NCBI GenBank assembly: GCA_004352715.1
Contig: SCFE01000043.1
Span: 881,460 to 945,459, forward strand
DNA from: Hofstenia miamia
Taxonomy: Eukaryota > Xenacoelomorpha > Acoela
DNA length: 64,000 nt
Direction: 5' to 3'
Position numbers and translations under genes: made by a program. Below the pieces are notes generated by a model that was not told the DNA's origin, ran no database searches, and saw only the letters and a list, made by a program, of their open reading frames with translations. Below, piece by piece: positions 1 to 9,829 of the stretch (position 1 is its first letter; every line of letters begins with the position of its first letter).

Positions 1-720
1 ACAAGATGGAGTTTAATTCTGACAAATTTGAATGGATTATTTTTGAAAATATTACTGAGCCTCTTCAACAAGTTGCTAATGATATCGATGTTTGCCCTAG
101 TTCATTAGGGCGATATTTAGGTTTTTATGTCAGAAATAAATTATCGTGGTCTGACCATATATCTCACAAACTAGTAAAATGCAATTGTGTTTTTATATTT
201 TTACGCCGTTCTTTGCCATATATCACCAATGCATCTACCAAAATTACTCTTTATAAAACTGATTTTATCCATCTTGATGTATGCCTCTCCTGTATGGTTT
301 CCATCATTTTCCGATATCTCACGTCTTGAAAATGTTCTAAGAATATGTAATAAGTAGATACACAAAATTTCTGATTATAATCATAGACTTATTGTTCTAA
401 ATTTGCTCCCAATATCACTTTTGTGTCAAAATAAAGATGTGGTGATGTTCAATGCATTATTACATGATATTTATAATTTTGACATCTTTCGTAAAATTTC
501 ATTTTATGTACCATTGCGATCTAATCTTCGATCAAGTTTCATTACTTTATTTCAAATGTCCAAACTTAAGAAAACAAAGACTCAGCAATCTTATTTTAGT
601 CGTGTTACAAGGCTTGCAAATTATCCACACATTAAAACAGATATCTCTGTTTTTGATACTCATAGACTTTTTAAAGGTAAACTAATGCGTCATATGCTAA
701 ACTTCTTAAGCACTGAATAG
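1..720 (+). pseudogene. 3' part of a CR1/Jockey-like LINE reverse transcriptase (copy 1)
   Basis: This is the region downstream of the RT palm of a non-LTR retrotransposon. The first segment reads 'LGFYVRNKLSWSDHISHKL' followed by 'FIFLRRSLPYIT', the usual post-RT connection where an 'LG...LSW..H' motif follows the YADD domain. After a frame change near 290-360 it continues as 'SLLCQNKDVVMFNALLHD', 'VPLRSNLRSSF' and 'SYFSRVTRLANY', the typical C-terminal tail. No RT catalytic motif is present, so the fragment is 5'-truncated by the window edge. The sequence is almost identical to 6287-7006, with only a few substitutions. It is dead, with at least one frameshift and one in-frame stop near 355. 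Assignment to CR1/Jockey rather than another LINE clade is inference. Confidence 0.7.
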
Positions 721-1366
721 GATAATTCATATACATGTAAAAAGTTTCTTCTTTTAATTTTTAATATTAAGTTTTAAATAATTTCAGTTTATTATTATTC
801 TTGTTATTCCTCACAGCTTCATGCTGGTATCTCTCTCAGTTCGGGGAACTTACCAGTTCCCAGGGAGTCTGAGAGCTTTCCTCAGGACTCTAGCTGTTCC
901 TAACAATGCTGCCTTCTGTGCTACCGCTCCTCTGCACTTTGGTATTCCCAACTCCTCCAAGTATCTCTTGTGCTCGGCAATCTTATTTTAGTCGTGTTAC
1001 AAGGCTTGCAAATTACCTGCACATTAAAACAGATATCTCTGTTTTTGATACTCATAGACTTTTTAAAGGTAAACTAATGCGTCATATGCTAAACTTCTTA
1101 AGCACTGAATAGGATAATTCATATACATGTAAAAAGTTTCTTCTTTTAATTTTTAATATTCAGTTTTAAATAATTTCAGTTTATTATTATTCTTGTTATT
1201 CCTCACAGCTTCATGCTGGTATCCCTCTCAGCTCGGGTAAGCTCACCAGTTCCCAGGGAGTTTGAGAGCTTTCCTCGGGACTCTAGTGGTTCCTAAAAAT
1301 GCTGCCTTCTGTGCTACCACTCCTCTCCACCTTGGTATTCCCAACTCCTCCAAGTATCTTCTTACT
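581..1366. repeat. Imperfect tandem duplication, unit about 393 bp
   Basis: The block 581-973 recurs at 974 to about 1366. Each unit holds the last LINE codons, the LINE 3' UTR and the inverted RLE-LINE tail. The second unit has clear differences in its distal part (around 1228-1300 compared with 845-905), so the two units are not simple copies of one sequencing read. Either a real tandem duplication or a join of two related loci would explain it. Confidence 0.75.
816..971 (-). pseudogene. 3' end of an RLE-type (R2-like) LINE, copy 1
   Basis: Read on the minus strand, the block encodes 'AQKAALLGTARVLRKAL', the end of the C-terminal endonuclease region in this LINE group. It then stops and gives a short 3' UTR. 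It is the same sequence as 7105-7257 and faces the plus-strand LINE tail, so the two retrotransposon tails meet at about 800-816. Only the tail is present; the catalytic RLE residues are missing from this copy. Confidence 0.6.
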
Positions 1367-1413
1367 CACTGCTCCAAGTGCTCCTACGACTTCTTTAACT
1401 TCCGAGCTGTTCT
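1205..1413 (-). pseudogene. 3' end of an RLE-type LINE, diverged copy, cut by the gap
   Basis: The minus strand gives 'SSEVKEVVGALGAVSKK', then an 'LGTARVL'-like region with changes. 'GALGAVSKK' is the conserved segment just after the endonuclease core in this LINE group. The reading frame opens into the 1000-N gap, so the rest of the element may lie there. The copy is more diverged than the 816-971 copy. Confidence 0.6.
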
Positions 1414-2413
1414 NNNNNNNNNNNNNNNNNNNNNNNNNNNNNNNNNNNNNNNNNNNNNNNNNNNNNNNNNNNNNNNNNNNNNNNNNNNNNNNNNNNNNNN
1501 NNNNNNNNNNNNNNNNNNNNNNNNNNNNNNNNNNNNNNNNNNNNNNNNNNNNNNNNNNNNNNNNNNNNNNNNNNNNNNNNNNNNNNNNNNNNNNNNNNNN
1601 NNNNNNNNNNNNNNNNNNNNNNNNNNNNNNNNNNNNNNNNNNNNNNNNNNNNNNNNNNNNNNNNNNNNNNNNNNNNNNNNNNNNNNNNNNNNNNNNNNNN
1701 NNNNNNNNNNNNNNNNNNNNNNNNNNNNNNNNNNNNNNNNNNNNNNNNNNNNNNNNNNNNNNNNNNNNNNNNNNNNNNNNNNNNNNNNNNNNNNNNNNNN
1801 NNNNNNNNNNNNNNNNNNNNNNNNNNNNNNNNNNNNNNNNNNNNNNNNNNNNNNNNNNNNNNNNNNNNNNNNNNNNNNNNNNNNNNNNNNNNNNNNNNNN
1901 NNNNNNNNNNNNNNNNNNNNNNNNNNNNNNNNNNNNNNNNNNNNNNNNNNNNNNNNNNNNNNNNNNNNNNNNNNNNNNNNNNNNNNNNNNNNNNNNNNNN
2001 NNNNNNNNNNNNNNNNNNNNNNNNNNNNNNNNNNNNNNNNNNNNNNNNNNNNNNNNNNNNNNNNNNNNNNNNNNNNNNNNNNNNNNNNNNNNNNNNNNNN
2101 NNNNNNNNNNNNNNNNNNNNNNNNNNNNNNNNNNNNNNNNNNNNNNNNNNNNNNNNNNNNNNNNNNNNNNNNNNNNNNNNNNNNNNNNNNNNNNNNNNNN
2201 NNNNNNNNNNNNNNNNNNNNNNNNNNNNNNNNNNNNNNNNNNNNNNNNNNNNNNNNNNNNNNNNNNNNNNNNNNNNNNNNNNNNNNNNNNNNNNNNNNNN
2301 NNNNNNNNNNNNNNNNNNNNNNNNNNNNNNNNNNNNNNNNNNNNNNNNNNNNNNNNNNNNNNNNNNNNNNNNNNNNNNNNNNNNNNNNNNNNNNNNNNNN
2401 NNNNNNNNNNNNN
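1414..2413. other. Assembly gap, exactly 1000 N
   Basis: The round length suggests a placeholder of unknown true size. The left flank is the RLE-LINE tail and the right flank is unrelated AT-rich DNA. Frames that run through it are not genes. Confidence 0.98.
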
Positions 2414-2599
2414 AAATGATGCTATGGGGAATTCTTGAGTTTCTACTTGCAAACTTAACCAAATATTTATGTTTGAAATATTTGCTAAATGTATGGTATT
2501 TCTAAAGTCTTATAATATGATAAAGAAATTTTATGTTGCTAAGTCAAACCTAGAAACATATATGCTACTAAAACTTATAACTGTTCAACATAAAATAAT

Positions 2600-2820
2600 T
2601 ATCTGCAGTTTCTTTGATTTTTAACAAGAAATTTATTTCTTTAAAGAATTCTTAAGATAAAAATTTATATTCTTTAAAGATCTGTAATTTCTTTAATTTT
2701 ATACAAGAATTGCGCATCTTTAAAGATCTTGAATTAAAAAATTACTTTTCTTTAAAGATCTGCAATTTCTTCAAAGATTTTAATGTAAATTGAAGTTTCT
2801 GCAAAGTTTTTAAAGATTTT
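2600..2820. repeat. Degenerate AT-rich minisatellite with a CTTTAAAG core
   Basis: Four to five irregular repeats of a unit reading roughly 'TTCTTTAAAGATCTGCAATT' are visible. The palindromic octamer CTTTAAAG recurs every 30-50 bases. The array ends where the hAT relic begins. No coding signal is seen. Confidence 0.6.
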
Positions 2821-2825
2821 TCAAC

Positions 2826-3296
2826 TAGGGATGCGTTACAAAAGAAAACCTTAACACCGGGCATAGAAGAAGAGCGTGATGATTAGGCATCTAACATACT
2901 TAGGAAGCGTAGGATGTCGCCTAATTCTATATATAAGAATCCTTGATTTTATCACGCCAGGTTGAGAGACTGTTCAGCAAACCTGGTTATGCTCTATTTG
3001 ATTACCAAAATCGTTTATTACCCCTCAACTTAGAGATCCAAATATTTCTTTCCCTTAACAAGCACATGTGGAGTAAAATGACTTCAGGAAATAATCTCAA
3101 ATAACAATTATAGTTGATATTTTCTATTTTGAATATCTTTCAATTGATATATTCTATTTTGAATATTTTTAATCAGAAGTAGATTAATCCACGATTAATC
3201 GCGATTATTAATCTCCTGGCAGCAGCGATTACGATTAATCTATCGCCAAAATTTTTTTTCATACGATTAATCGCGATTAAAATCTAATGATCCCTG
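2826..3296 (+). mobile_element. hAT relic, deletion derivative (copy 1)
   Basis: The interior is closely similar to 54049-54517. It keeps a damaged version of the hAT C-terminal dimerisation region: the better copy reads 'VERLFSKAGYALSDFQNRL', here broken by a deletion near 2958 and by substitutions. The right end 'GATCCCTG' at 3289-3296 and the sub-terminal ATTAATC repeats (3180-3280) match the second copy. The left end is only 'TAGGGATG', and I see no matching 8-bp target duplication, so the left side is probably deleted or rearranged. No transposase could be made. Confidence 0.7.
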
Positions 3297-3458
3297 CTTG
3301 TTTGAATTTTGTTGTGTTTTAGCATAAATGTTTGTAAATTGCGGTTAGTTAAACCACGGAATTCATTTCAAACGACTACAATTCAAGTTTCAAAGAGATT
3401 TTCATTGACTAATCGAGAGACGAGGAATTATATTGTTGTTAGTATTAATCTTTCTCAG

Positions 3459-3681
3459 CCTAAAGGCGGTGCCACACGATGGGCTTTGTCTTTGTCCCGA
3501 GTCAAATGAACTATGTTAAGTGCTCTTTGGCATGCCACACGATGAACTCATGCCCCGGCACATGCTCCGAGAGTAATTATCTTGCAATTATCTTGCGCGG
3601 GAACAGATGCTACAAGAGTGCATTTCACTTAAGTGTTTTAACATAGCGCAAAAGCCCATCGTGTGGCACCTCTTAAGGCTT
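3459..3681. mobile_element. Foldback / MITE-like element with long terminal inverted repeats
   Basis: A perfect 20-bp inverted repeat, GGTGCCACACGATGGGCTTT, lies at 3468-3487 and in reverse at 3651-3670. The arms extend outward imperfectly ('GCCTAAAGGC' against 'GCCTTAAGA'). Pairing continues inward with CTATGTTAA near 3511 and TTAACATAG near 3638. A third partial copy, GCCACACGATG, lies near 3535. The roughly 220-bp unit has no coding capacity. The structure points to a non-autonomous DNA transposon; the superfamily is unclear. Confidence 0.75.
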
Positions 3682-3699
3682 CGGTTTAGACTATGGGAT

Positions 3700-6240
3700 T
3701 GGTAGCAAGAGTTATTACAAAGTCGCATCACCAGTAAGTGTTTAAACTGCATTGCAATTATAATCACACAGTGTAACTATAGCATTAGGTGTTGATATTA
3801 ATCACGTAGTTGTAGAGGTCAGTCGACTACTACTGTAAAAATAGTATATGATGCAAACAGTATTGTTAGACTATCAATCTTCAAAAATGTTCATCATGAT
3901 CTTTCAGGCAATCTGATTAATAAGACATAACCTAAGCTACATTTAATAAAAAAAACTAAAATACATTTAACGTAATATAAACACAATAAAACGTTGTATG
4001 ACACATTTAGTTTGCTTACGTAGTCTAACCATAACCTAAGACATACAAAGGGATACAAAACACTACCGACCTTGACTAAGCCTAAGAAACCAGCTTATGA
4101 CAACAAGATCTGCTAAATTAAATTATTAATACTTTTGAAAATTCAAGTTTTGGCATGACCAGAACATTCTAGGTGATCACATTGGCAGAAGTAAGCTCAA
4201 TGGGAAACCATGCTTATTCCAAAATGATCAAATTTAATATCTTAGCTAATTTTGTTTAAAGTATGCTACATAATTTATGCTTACCGTGATAAACTATATG
4301 TATAAATAATTAAACCTTTCCTTATGACAGTAACCAAGTTCTTAATCTGTTAGATTAGTATCTATTTAATAAACACTTACTGAATTATATCAAAACAGAC
4401 GTTTATTATATTTGAAATATAGTGTTATGAGACATGTCTGGAACGCTGAATTTTAGGACCCAATATCTATAATAAATTAAAGGCCGCTTATACTAACTGT
4501 CAATCAGCAACGATAAGGCAGAATCTAAGAATATTTCCAAGTTACAAAATCATATTGAGTAATACAAACTATGTTTTTAATCTAAAGTTATATGTATAGC
4601 AAATACGTCATTTTATTATTTATGGTAAATAAATATATTCGCACATTTCTTATAATAAATTTATGGGGAAGTTTAAACATATTCTGAAGTTTAATCTGCC
4701 CTTATTAGAAATCTGCAACTTGTTCGTAAATATGTATCACAATAATTTTCACTTCAGATGAATTGTAAACGTACGAGTTTATGAAACTCGAGAAAAATCA
4801 TATCAATAATTTGTCTCCATTTTAATAGATGTTCATATCGATATTAAAGAAATCAGTGCTCTTTGATATGCTTTGATAAATAGAGCTATAAAAAAATTAA
4901 ACCGTTAATCCATATTAGTTATATGTGCAAATAGTGCTGTTCTCACATGATAATCCAGGTGCGCAAACGCTGGAGGTATTCAAGGAAAAGAAGTAGTACC
5001 ATTTGAATGAGAAAGCATTTATTAGATGGAAGAGTTGTTAGGTTTTTACTTAATTAAGTATTTATTACTATCAAGAAGAACCTAGAATTGTATTTGACTT
5101 AAATCACTTTGCAAGAATTATATTCGTATTTTTTTCCTATCTCACTTGACCGAGATTAGCTTAACGAAAAAAGTTATGAAAAGTTCAGTTCTCTTTATAA
5201 GAATGGAATTATGCTTTATGTTTGGAGCGTTTGATGTCGTAATTGCTAATGAATGTTCTTTTTGTTCTTTTAATTTAACAGATGGTCATGCTTTGCTTCA
5301 AGGTTAAAAATTACACAATAACTTATGATGTTTTTCGGAATTTGTTTAGAACGAAAATTGACTGAAAACTATCAAATTATCCAAAATCACCACTGCTCTC
5401 GAGTGGAAAGAATTATAAGTAATCTCCAACAAATTTAAAGGGATTTTGTAAACATTTGATGTTATTCATTGCCATCATTCTAAAACGACTTAAAGAGAGT
5501 GATATACAATTTAAGATTAGTTTTTCAAATAAAATCTTTCCTCACATTCGAAGTTTCTGGATTGATAGCAACTATATCCAAACTTGAATCCAAAAGAGCC
5601 GAATGGGCAACGCCAGCAGCGGATCCAGAGAGGGGAAATGGGGGAACATTCCCCCTCCTCAACCGAGCGCATATGCTTACATATGTATGTCTATAACAAC
5701 CATAGTACACATATATTACCTATTGGTTTTACTCTATGTCTGCAGATGTAGGCAATATTTAATTGATGTTGCAATTATTACAATTATTGGATATCGCTTA
5801 ATCTATTGTATACTTCAAAAAAATCGATCGATGTATTACTTAAGAAAAATTGCCAATTATTTGGGATTCACTCAGAACGTTTTCACGAGCATTTACAGTT
5901 GAGAATCTTGCTGAAACATAGACCCGATTTGAGAAGCATTATTGTCCTTTCTAATAATATAGCATTGACTGTTGAGTGTACTGCAATGTTTAATGACTCA
6001 CGAAATGTTTTATGCTCCCACCACCAAGCTCACCTTTCACACATTTAGTGATACTTAAAGTTGCCAATAATATATTCTGTGAAAGCAAATTAATATATTG
6101 AATTAAAAAATCTATTTGTAGCTATCCAATTAAAACTTGCGTATTCTTGCTTGTCTGTAACGTATGCCAAGGGGCAATTTAATGCACTACTTAAGCTAAA
6201 CTATCAATGACAAACATAGCCATTTCTATGAAATGTTTAT
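3700..6240. other. AT-rich DNA without a recognisable gene
   Basis: No convincing coding segment is seen. A short GC-richer patch at 5595-5670, with 'GCAGCGGATCCAGAGAGGGG' and 'ATTCCCCCTCC', looks like a fossil transposon end. A splice-acceptor-like tract ending at 5281 precedes a short open stretch, too weak to call. Confidence 0.5.
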
Positions 6241-6258
6241 GAATTACATTTTGCTAAA

Positions 6259-7090
6259 ATGAAAATAACTGAAATCGTTATCCACAACAAGATGGAGTTT
6301 AATTCTGACAAATTTGAATGGATTATTTTTGAAAATATTACTGAGCCTCTTCAACAAGTTGCTAATGATATCGATGTTTGCCCTAGTTCATTAGGGCGAT
6401 ATTTAGGTTTTTATGTCAGAAATAAATTATCGTGGTCTGACCATATATCTCACAAACTAGTAAAATGCAATTGTGTTTTTATATTTTTACGCCGTTCTTT
6501 GCCATATATCACCAATGCATCTACCAAAATTACTCTTTATAAAACTGATTTTATCCATCTTGATGTATGCCTCTCCTGTATGGTTTCCATCATTTTCCGA
6601 TATCTCACGTCTTGAAAATGTTCTAAGAATATGTAATAAGTAGATACACAAAATTTCTGATTATAATCATAGACTTATTGTTCTAAATTTGCTCCCAATA
6701 TCACTTTTGTGTCAAAATAAAGATGTGGTGATGTTCAATGCATTATTACATGATATTTATAATTTTGACATCTTTCGTAAAATTTCATTTTATGTACCAT
6801 TGCGATCTAATCTTCGATCAAGTTTCATTACTTTATTTCAAATGTCCAAACTTAAGAAAACAAAGACTCAGCAATCTTATTTTAGTCGTGTTACAAGGCT
6901 TGCAAATTACCTACACATTAAAACAGATATCTCTGTTTTTGATACTCCTAGACTTTTTAAAGGTAAACTAATGCGTCATATGCTAAACTTCTTAAGCACT
7001 GAATAGGATAATTCATATACATGTAAAAAGTTTCTTCTTTTAATTTTTAATATTCAGTTTTAAATAATTTCAGTTTATTATTATTCTTGT
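6259..7090 (+). pseudogene. 3' part of a CR1/Jockey-like LINE reverse transcriptase (copy 2)
   Basis: This is the same fragment as 1-720, extended upstream by a few codons ('MKITEIVIHNK'). It starts after the RT palm domain, shows 'LGFYVRNKLSWSDHI' and 'LRRSLPYIT', changes frame near 6590-6640, and ends with 'RVTRLANYLH' and 'LMRHMLNFLSTE'. The 3' UTR ends in a TTATTATTATTCTTGTTATT-rich tail at about 7076-7095. At about 7105 it meets the tail of an oppositely oriented RLE LINE. It is a 5'-truncated insertion, as most LINE copies are. Confidence 0.7.
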
Positions 7091-7104
7091 TATTCCTCAC
7101 AGCT

Positions 7105-8276
7105 TCATGCTGGTATCTCTCTCAGTTCGGGGAACTTACCAGTTCCCAGGGAGTCTGAGAGCTTTCCTCAGGACTCTAGCTGTTCCTAACAATGCTGCCT
7201 TCTGTGCTACCGCTCCTCTGCACTTTGGTATTCCCAACTCCTCCAAGTATCTCTTGTACTCACTGCTCCAAGTGCTCCTACGACTTCTTTAACTTCCGAG
7301 CTGTTCTATTTCCTCTGCCAACTCCCTGTACTTGTCTATCTTCTCTTTCTCCTTGCTTTCTACATTTCTGTCCTTTGGTACTGCTATGTCTATCACTGTT
7401 CACAATCTTTTCTCTTTGTATACTACTACTATGTCAGGTCTCCGTGCTTCTATTACCTTACTTGTCTGGATGTTGAAGTCCCACAGTATCTTAATCTTAT
7501 CATTCTCTATGACTCCCTGTGGCTTGTGCTCATACCACTTGTCTCCTGCTTCTAACCCATGCTGCCTGCTCAAACTCCAGTGTACCATTCTTCCCACCTT
7601 GTTATGCCTGAACTTATACTCATTCTGTGCCAACTTCTCACACACTGCTGTCAGATGATCTACTGTCTCTGCCTCTTTCTTACATAGCCTACATTTATCA
7701 CTTACTTCTACTCTTCTGTCTATATGCTTCTTCACTCAGTTTGTTCTTATTGCTTGCTCCTGTGCTGCCATTATCAGAGCTTCTGTTTCTCTTTTTAGTC
7801 CTGCCTTCTTTACTCACTTGTTGCTCTTCTCTGTATCACATTTCTGTATTCCTCCAGTATTCTTCATGCATCCTACTCTGATACACTTTCTTTCCTTCAT
7901 TCTCAGTTCTTATCTTCCTTAACTTCTTAGTGACCTCCAGTAGGGACCCCTTAGGTTGCTCTTCTACATATTCCTTTAGCCCTAGTGCTTCTGCTTCTAC
8001 AGTTTCCTCTACACTTAGTAGTCCTTTCCCTCCCTTATGCCTTGCCATGTACAGCCTATCTACATCTCCATTTAAGTTGAATGCTCCCTCTGCTGCTTGT
8101 ATGTTCCTTGTTTCCCTGTCTAGCTCCTGCAGTTCATTCTTGTTCCACCTAACTATTCCTGCTGAATATCTCAACACTAGTATCGCCCATGTATTAATTG
8201 CCTTTATATTATTCTGCCCATTTAATGCTGACTTTTCTAGTACTTTCCTTACTCTCTTGTATTCTTTTCCTCATGA
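7105..8276 (-). pseudogene. R2-like LINE: RT C-terminus, zinc knuckle and restriction-like endonuclease
   Basis: On the minus strand, 8276-7836 encodes the post-RT region ('LRYSAGIVRWNKNELQEL', 'DVDRLYMARHKGGKGLL'). After a frameshift comes 'GLKRETEALIMAAQEQ', then the zinc knuckle 'CRLCKKEAETVDHLTAVC' (C-x2-C-x8-H-x4-C). The nuclease signature 'RRPD' follows, with an Asp after 14 residues in 'TVIDIAVP' (PD-x14-D, within the R2-type PD-x12-14-D/E pattern). After another frame change comes 'GALGAVS'-like sequence and 'AALLGTARVL'. TGA codons interrupt it before 'VKKHIDRR' and inside the nuclease motif. The RT catalytic part is absent: the element is cut at about 8276 by a TA-rich tract. It is non-functional, but the domain order is clear. 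Confidence 0.85.
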
Positions 8277-8321
8277 TATATGTATATATTTATATATCAT
8301 TTAAGTGTAGTAAATTGTAAC

Positions 8322-8692
8322 TATTTTTCCTTCCAAATTTGTTTGATAAAGATTTTAAATCGAAATCGGTCGTATTTATGAAGCTCAATAATTTAAAACT
8401 TATATATATATANNNNNNNNNNNNNNNNNNNNNNNNNNNNNNNNNNNNNNNNNNNNNNNNNNNNNNNNNNNNNNNNNNNNNNNNNNNNNNNNNNNNNNNN
8501 NNNNNNNNNNNNNNNNNNNNNNNNNNNNNNNNNNNNNNNNNNNNNNNNNNNNNNNNNNNNNNNNNNNNNNNNNNNNNNNNNNNNNNNNNNNNNNNNNNNN
8601 NNNNNNNNNNNNNNTATTTTTCCTTCCAAATTTGTTTGATAAAGATTTTAAATCGAAATCGGTCGTATTTATGAAGCTCAATAATTTAAAAC

Positions 8693-8693
<1 letters not shown>
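8322..8693. repeat. 79-bp direct repeat flanking a 202-N gap
   Basis: Positions 8322-8400 and 8615-8693 appear identical and bracket the gap at 8413-8614, which lies beside (TA)n. The pattern fits one locus assembled twice across an unsequenced TA tract. Confidence 0.85.
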
Positions 8694-8696
<3 letters not shown>

Positions 8697-8733
<37 letters not shown>

Positions 8734-8783
8734 TATATACACTTATATATAGAGCGAGAAAGAGAGAGAGCATGAGAGAGAGA
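8697..8783. repeat. Compound (TA)n-(GA)n microsatellite
   Basis: A TA run with occasional C interruptions is followed by GAGA-rich sequence to about 8783. It is simple sequence with no other feature. Confidence 0.9.
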
Positions 8784-8789
8784 ATTGTT

Positions 8790-9820
8790 CCCATTCAGAA
8801 AAAAAGCTGGGTGTACCCGTGCGCAACGCTAAGATAAAAACAATCGATTTTCTTTTCAAAGGTAAAAGTTTAAAGATCAAAATGTAAATTTCTTCTAAAC
8901 TCATTTTCTTAGAAGATTAATACAAAGACCAATACACAATTTTTTGCAATAATATCCCTGCTCTCTTTCCAATATTTCATTGTAAAATTTTTGCTATATT
9001 TACTTTGAATCGTAATCTACTAAATGTTGTGTATTTTAATTTGTGTAGAATTGTCAAATCCAAATTCAAATTAAGGTAAGTATTCATTTAGGGATGATTT
9101 AGTTTAAGTAAAGAGGGCCAAAGATAAAAGTTTAGTACTTTTTTTTCGATTGATTAACATTGAATATGGATCACAATTAAATAATGTTTTTATTAAAACC
9201 TATTCTTAAATAGAATCGAAAGAACAAATAATCAAGTAAAATATATCTCATGTTTCCCAATACATGAGGCGACAGTAGGAAAAATCATTACTCAATGTAG
9301 AAACACAATGATATGATAAAATAATATAACTAAATTGGATTTTCAAACAAATATCACTCTTTGTAACTGATGTACAACCAAGGTGTACACCTTGTGTACA
9401 ACACTCATAATGAAACTATAGTTTGCAGTGACCGAATTCTGCCCGCATTTTTCCACTAATTTGATACGACCAATTTTCACTAACGATTCATGTTGATGGG
9501 TATTTAACTTCCTTCTTTTACAAGATTTCATGATTATCCTTGATTTTTGTGAAGAGATGTTTTTTCTTCAGATGTTTTTCAACGAAAAGAGATTGCTTGA
9601 ATGGTCAATTAATGATTGCTTGCTTGGGATTCCTCCGATTCCTTCGATTTTTTTAAAAAAACTTTTAAAACGTCATTAACACCAACAAATAATGGTAAAA
9701 CTGACTTCTTAGCAATGACATTTTCATTAGCAATCGATGGCAAACATTCTGGAGTAACTTCACAAGATAAGATATTCTTTATTCAATAAATATTGACAAT
9801 TAAAAATTTATAATTTATCT
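8790..9820. other. AT-rich stretch with one short ORF and a 16-bp palindrome
   Basis: A minus-strand frame of 62 codons at 9343-9531 begins with ATG ('MKSCKRRKLNTHQHES') and matches nothing I recognise. The perfect palindrome CAAGGTGTACACCTTG (9379-9394) lies within it, flanked on both sides by TGTACAAC. A 27-base segment, 9049-9075, sits between a good acceptor (TTTGTGTAG) and a consensus donor (AAG|GTAAGT), but it is too short to call an exon. Confidence 0.35.
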
Positions 9821-9829
9821 GAATAGCGT

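Noticed and set aside
1262-2462. Several 350-390-codon frames across 1414-2413
   Set aside because: They exist only because the N gap contains no stops. Real sequence at their ends is RLE-LINE tail or noise.
2818-3304. 8-bp target duplication for the first hAT relic
   Set aside because: The right flank CTTGTTTG has no match beside the left end; the left end is probably deleted.
7105-8276. In-frame TGA codons in the RLE LINE read as recoded amino acids
   Set aside because: The same element also has frameshifts and truncation, so ordinary decay (for example TGG or TGY to TGA) explains the stops.
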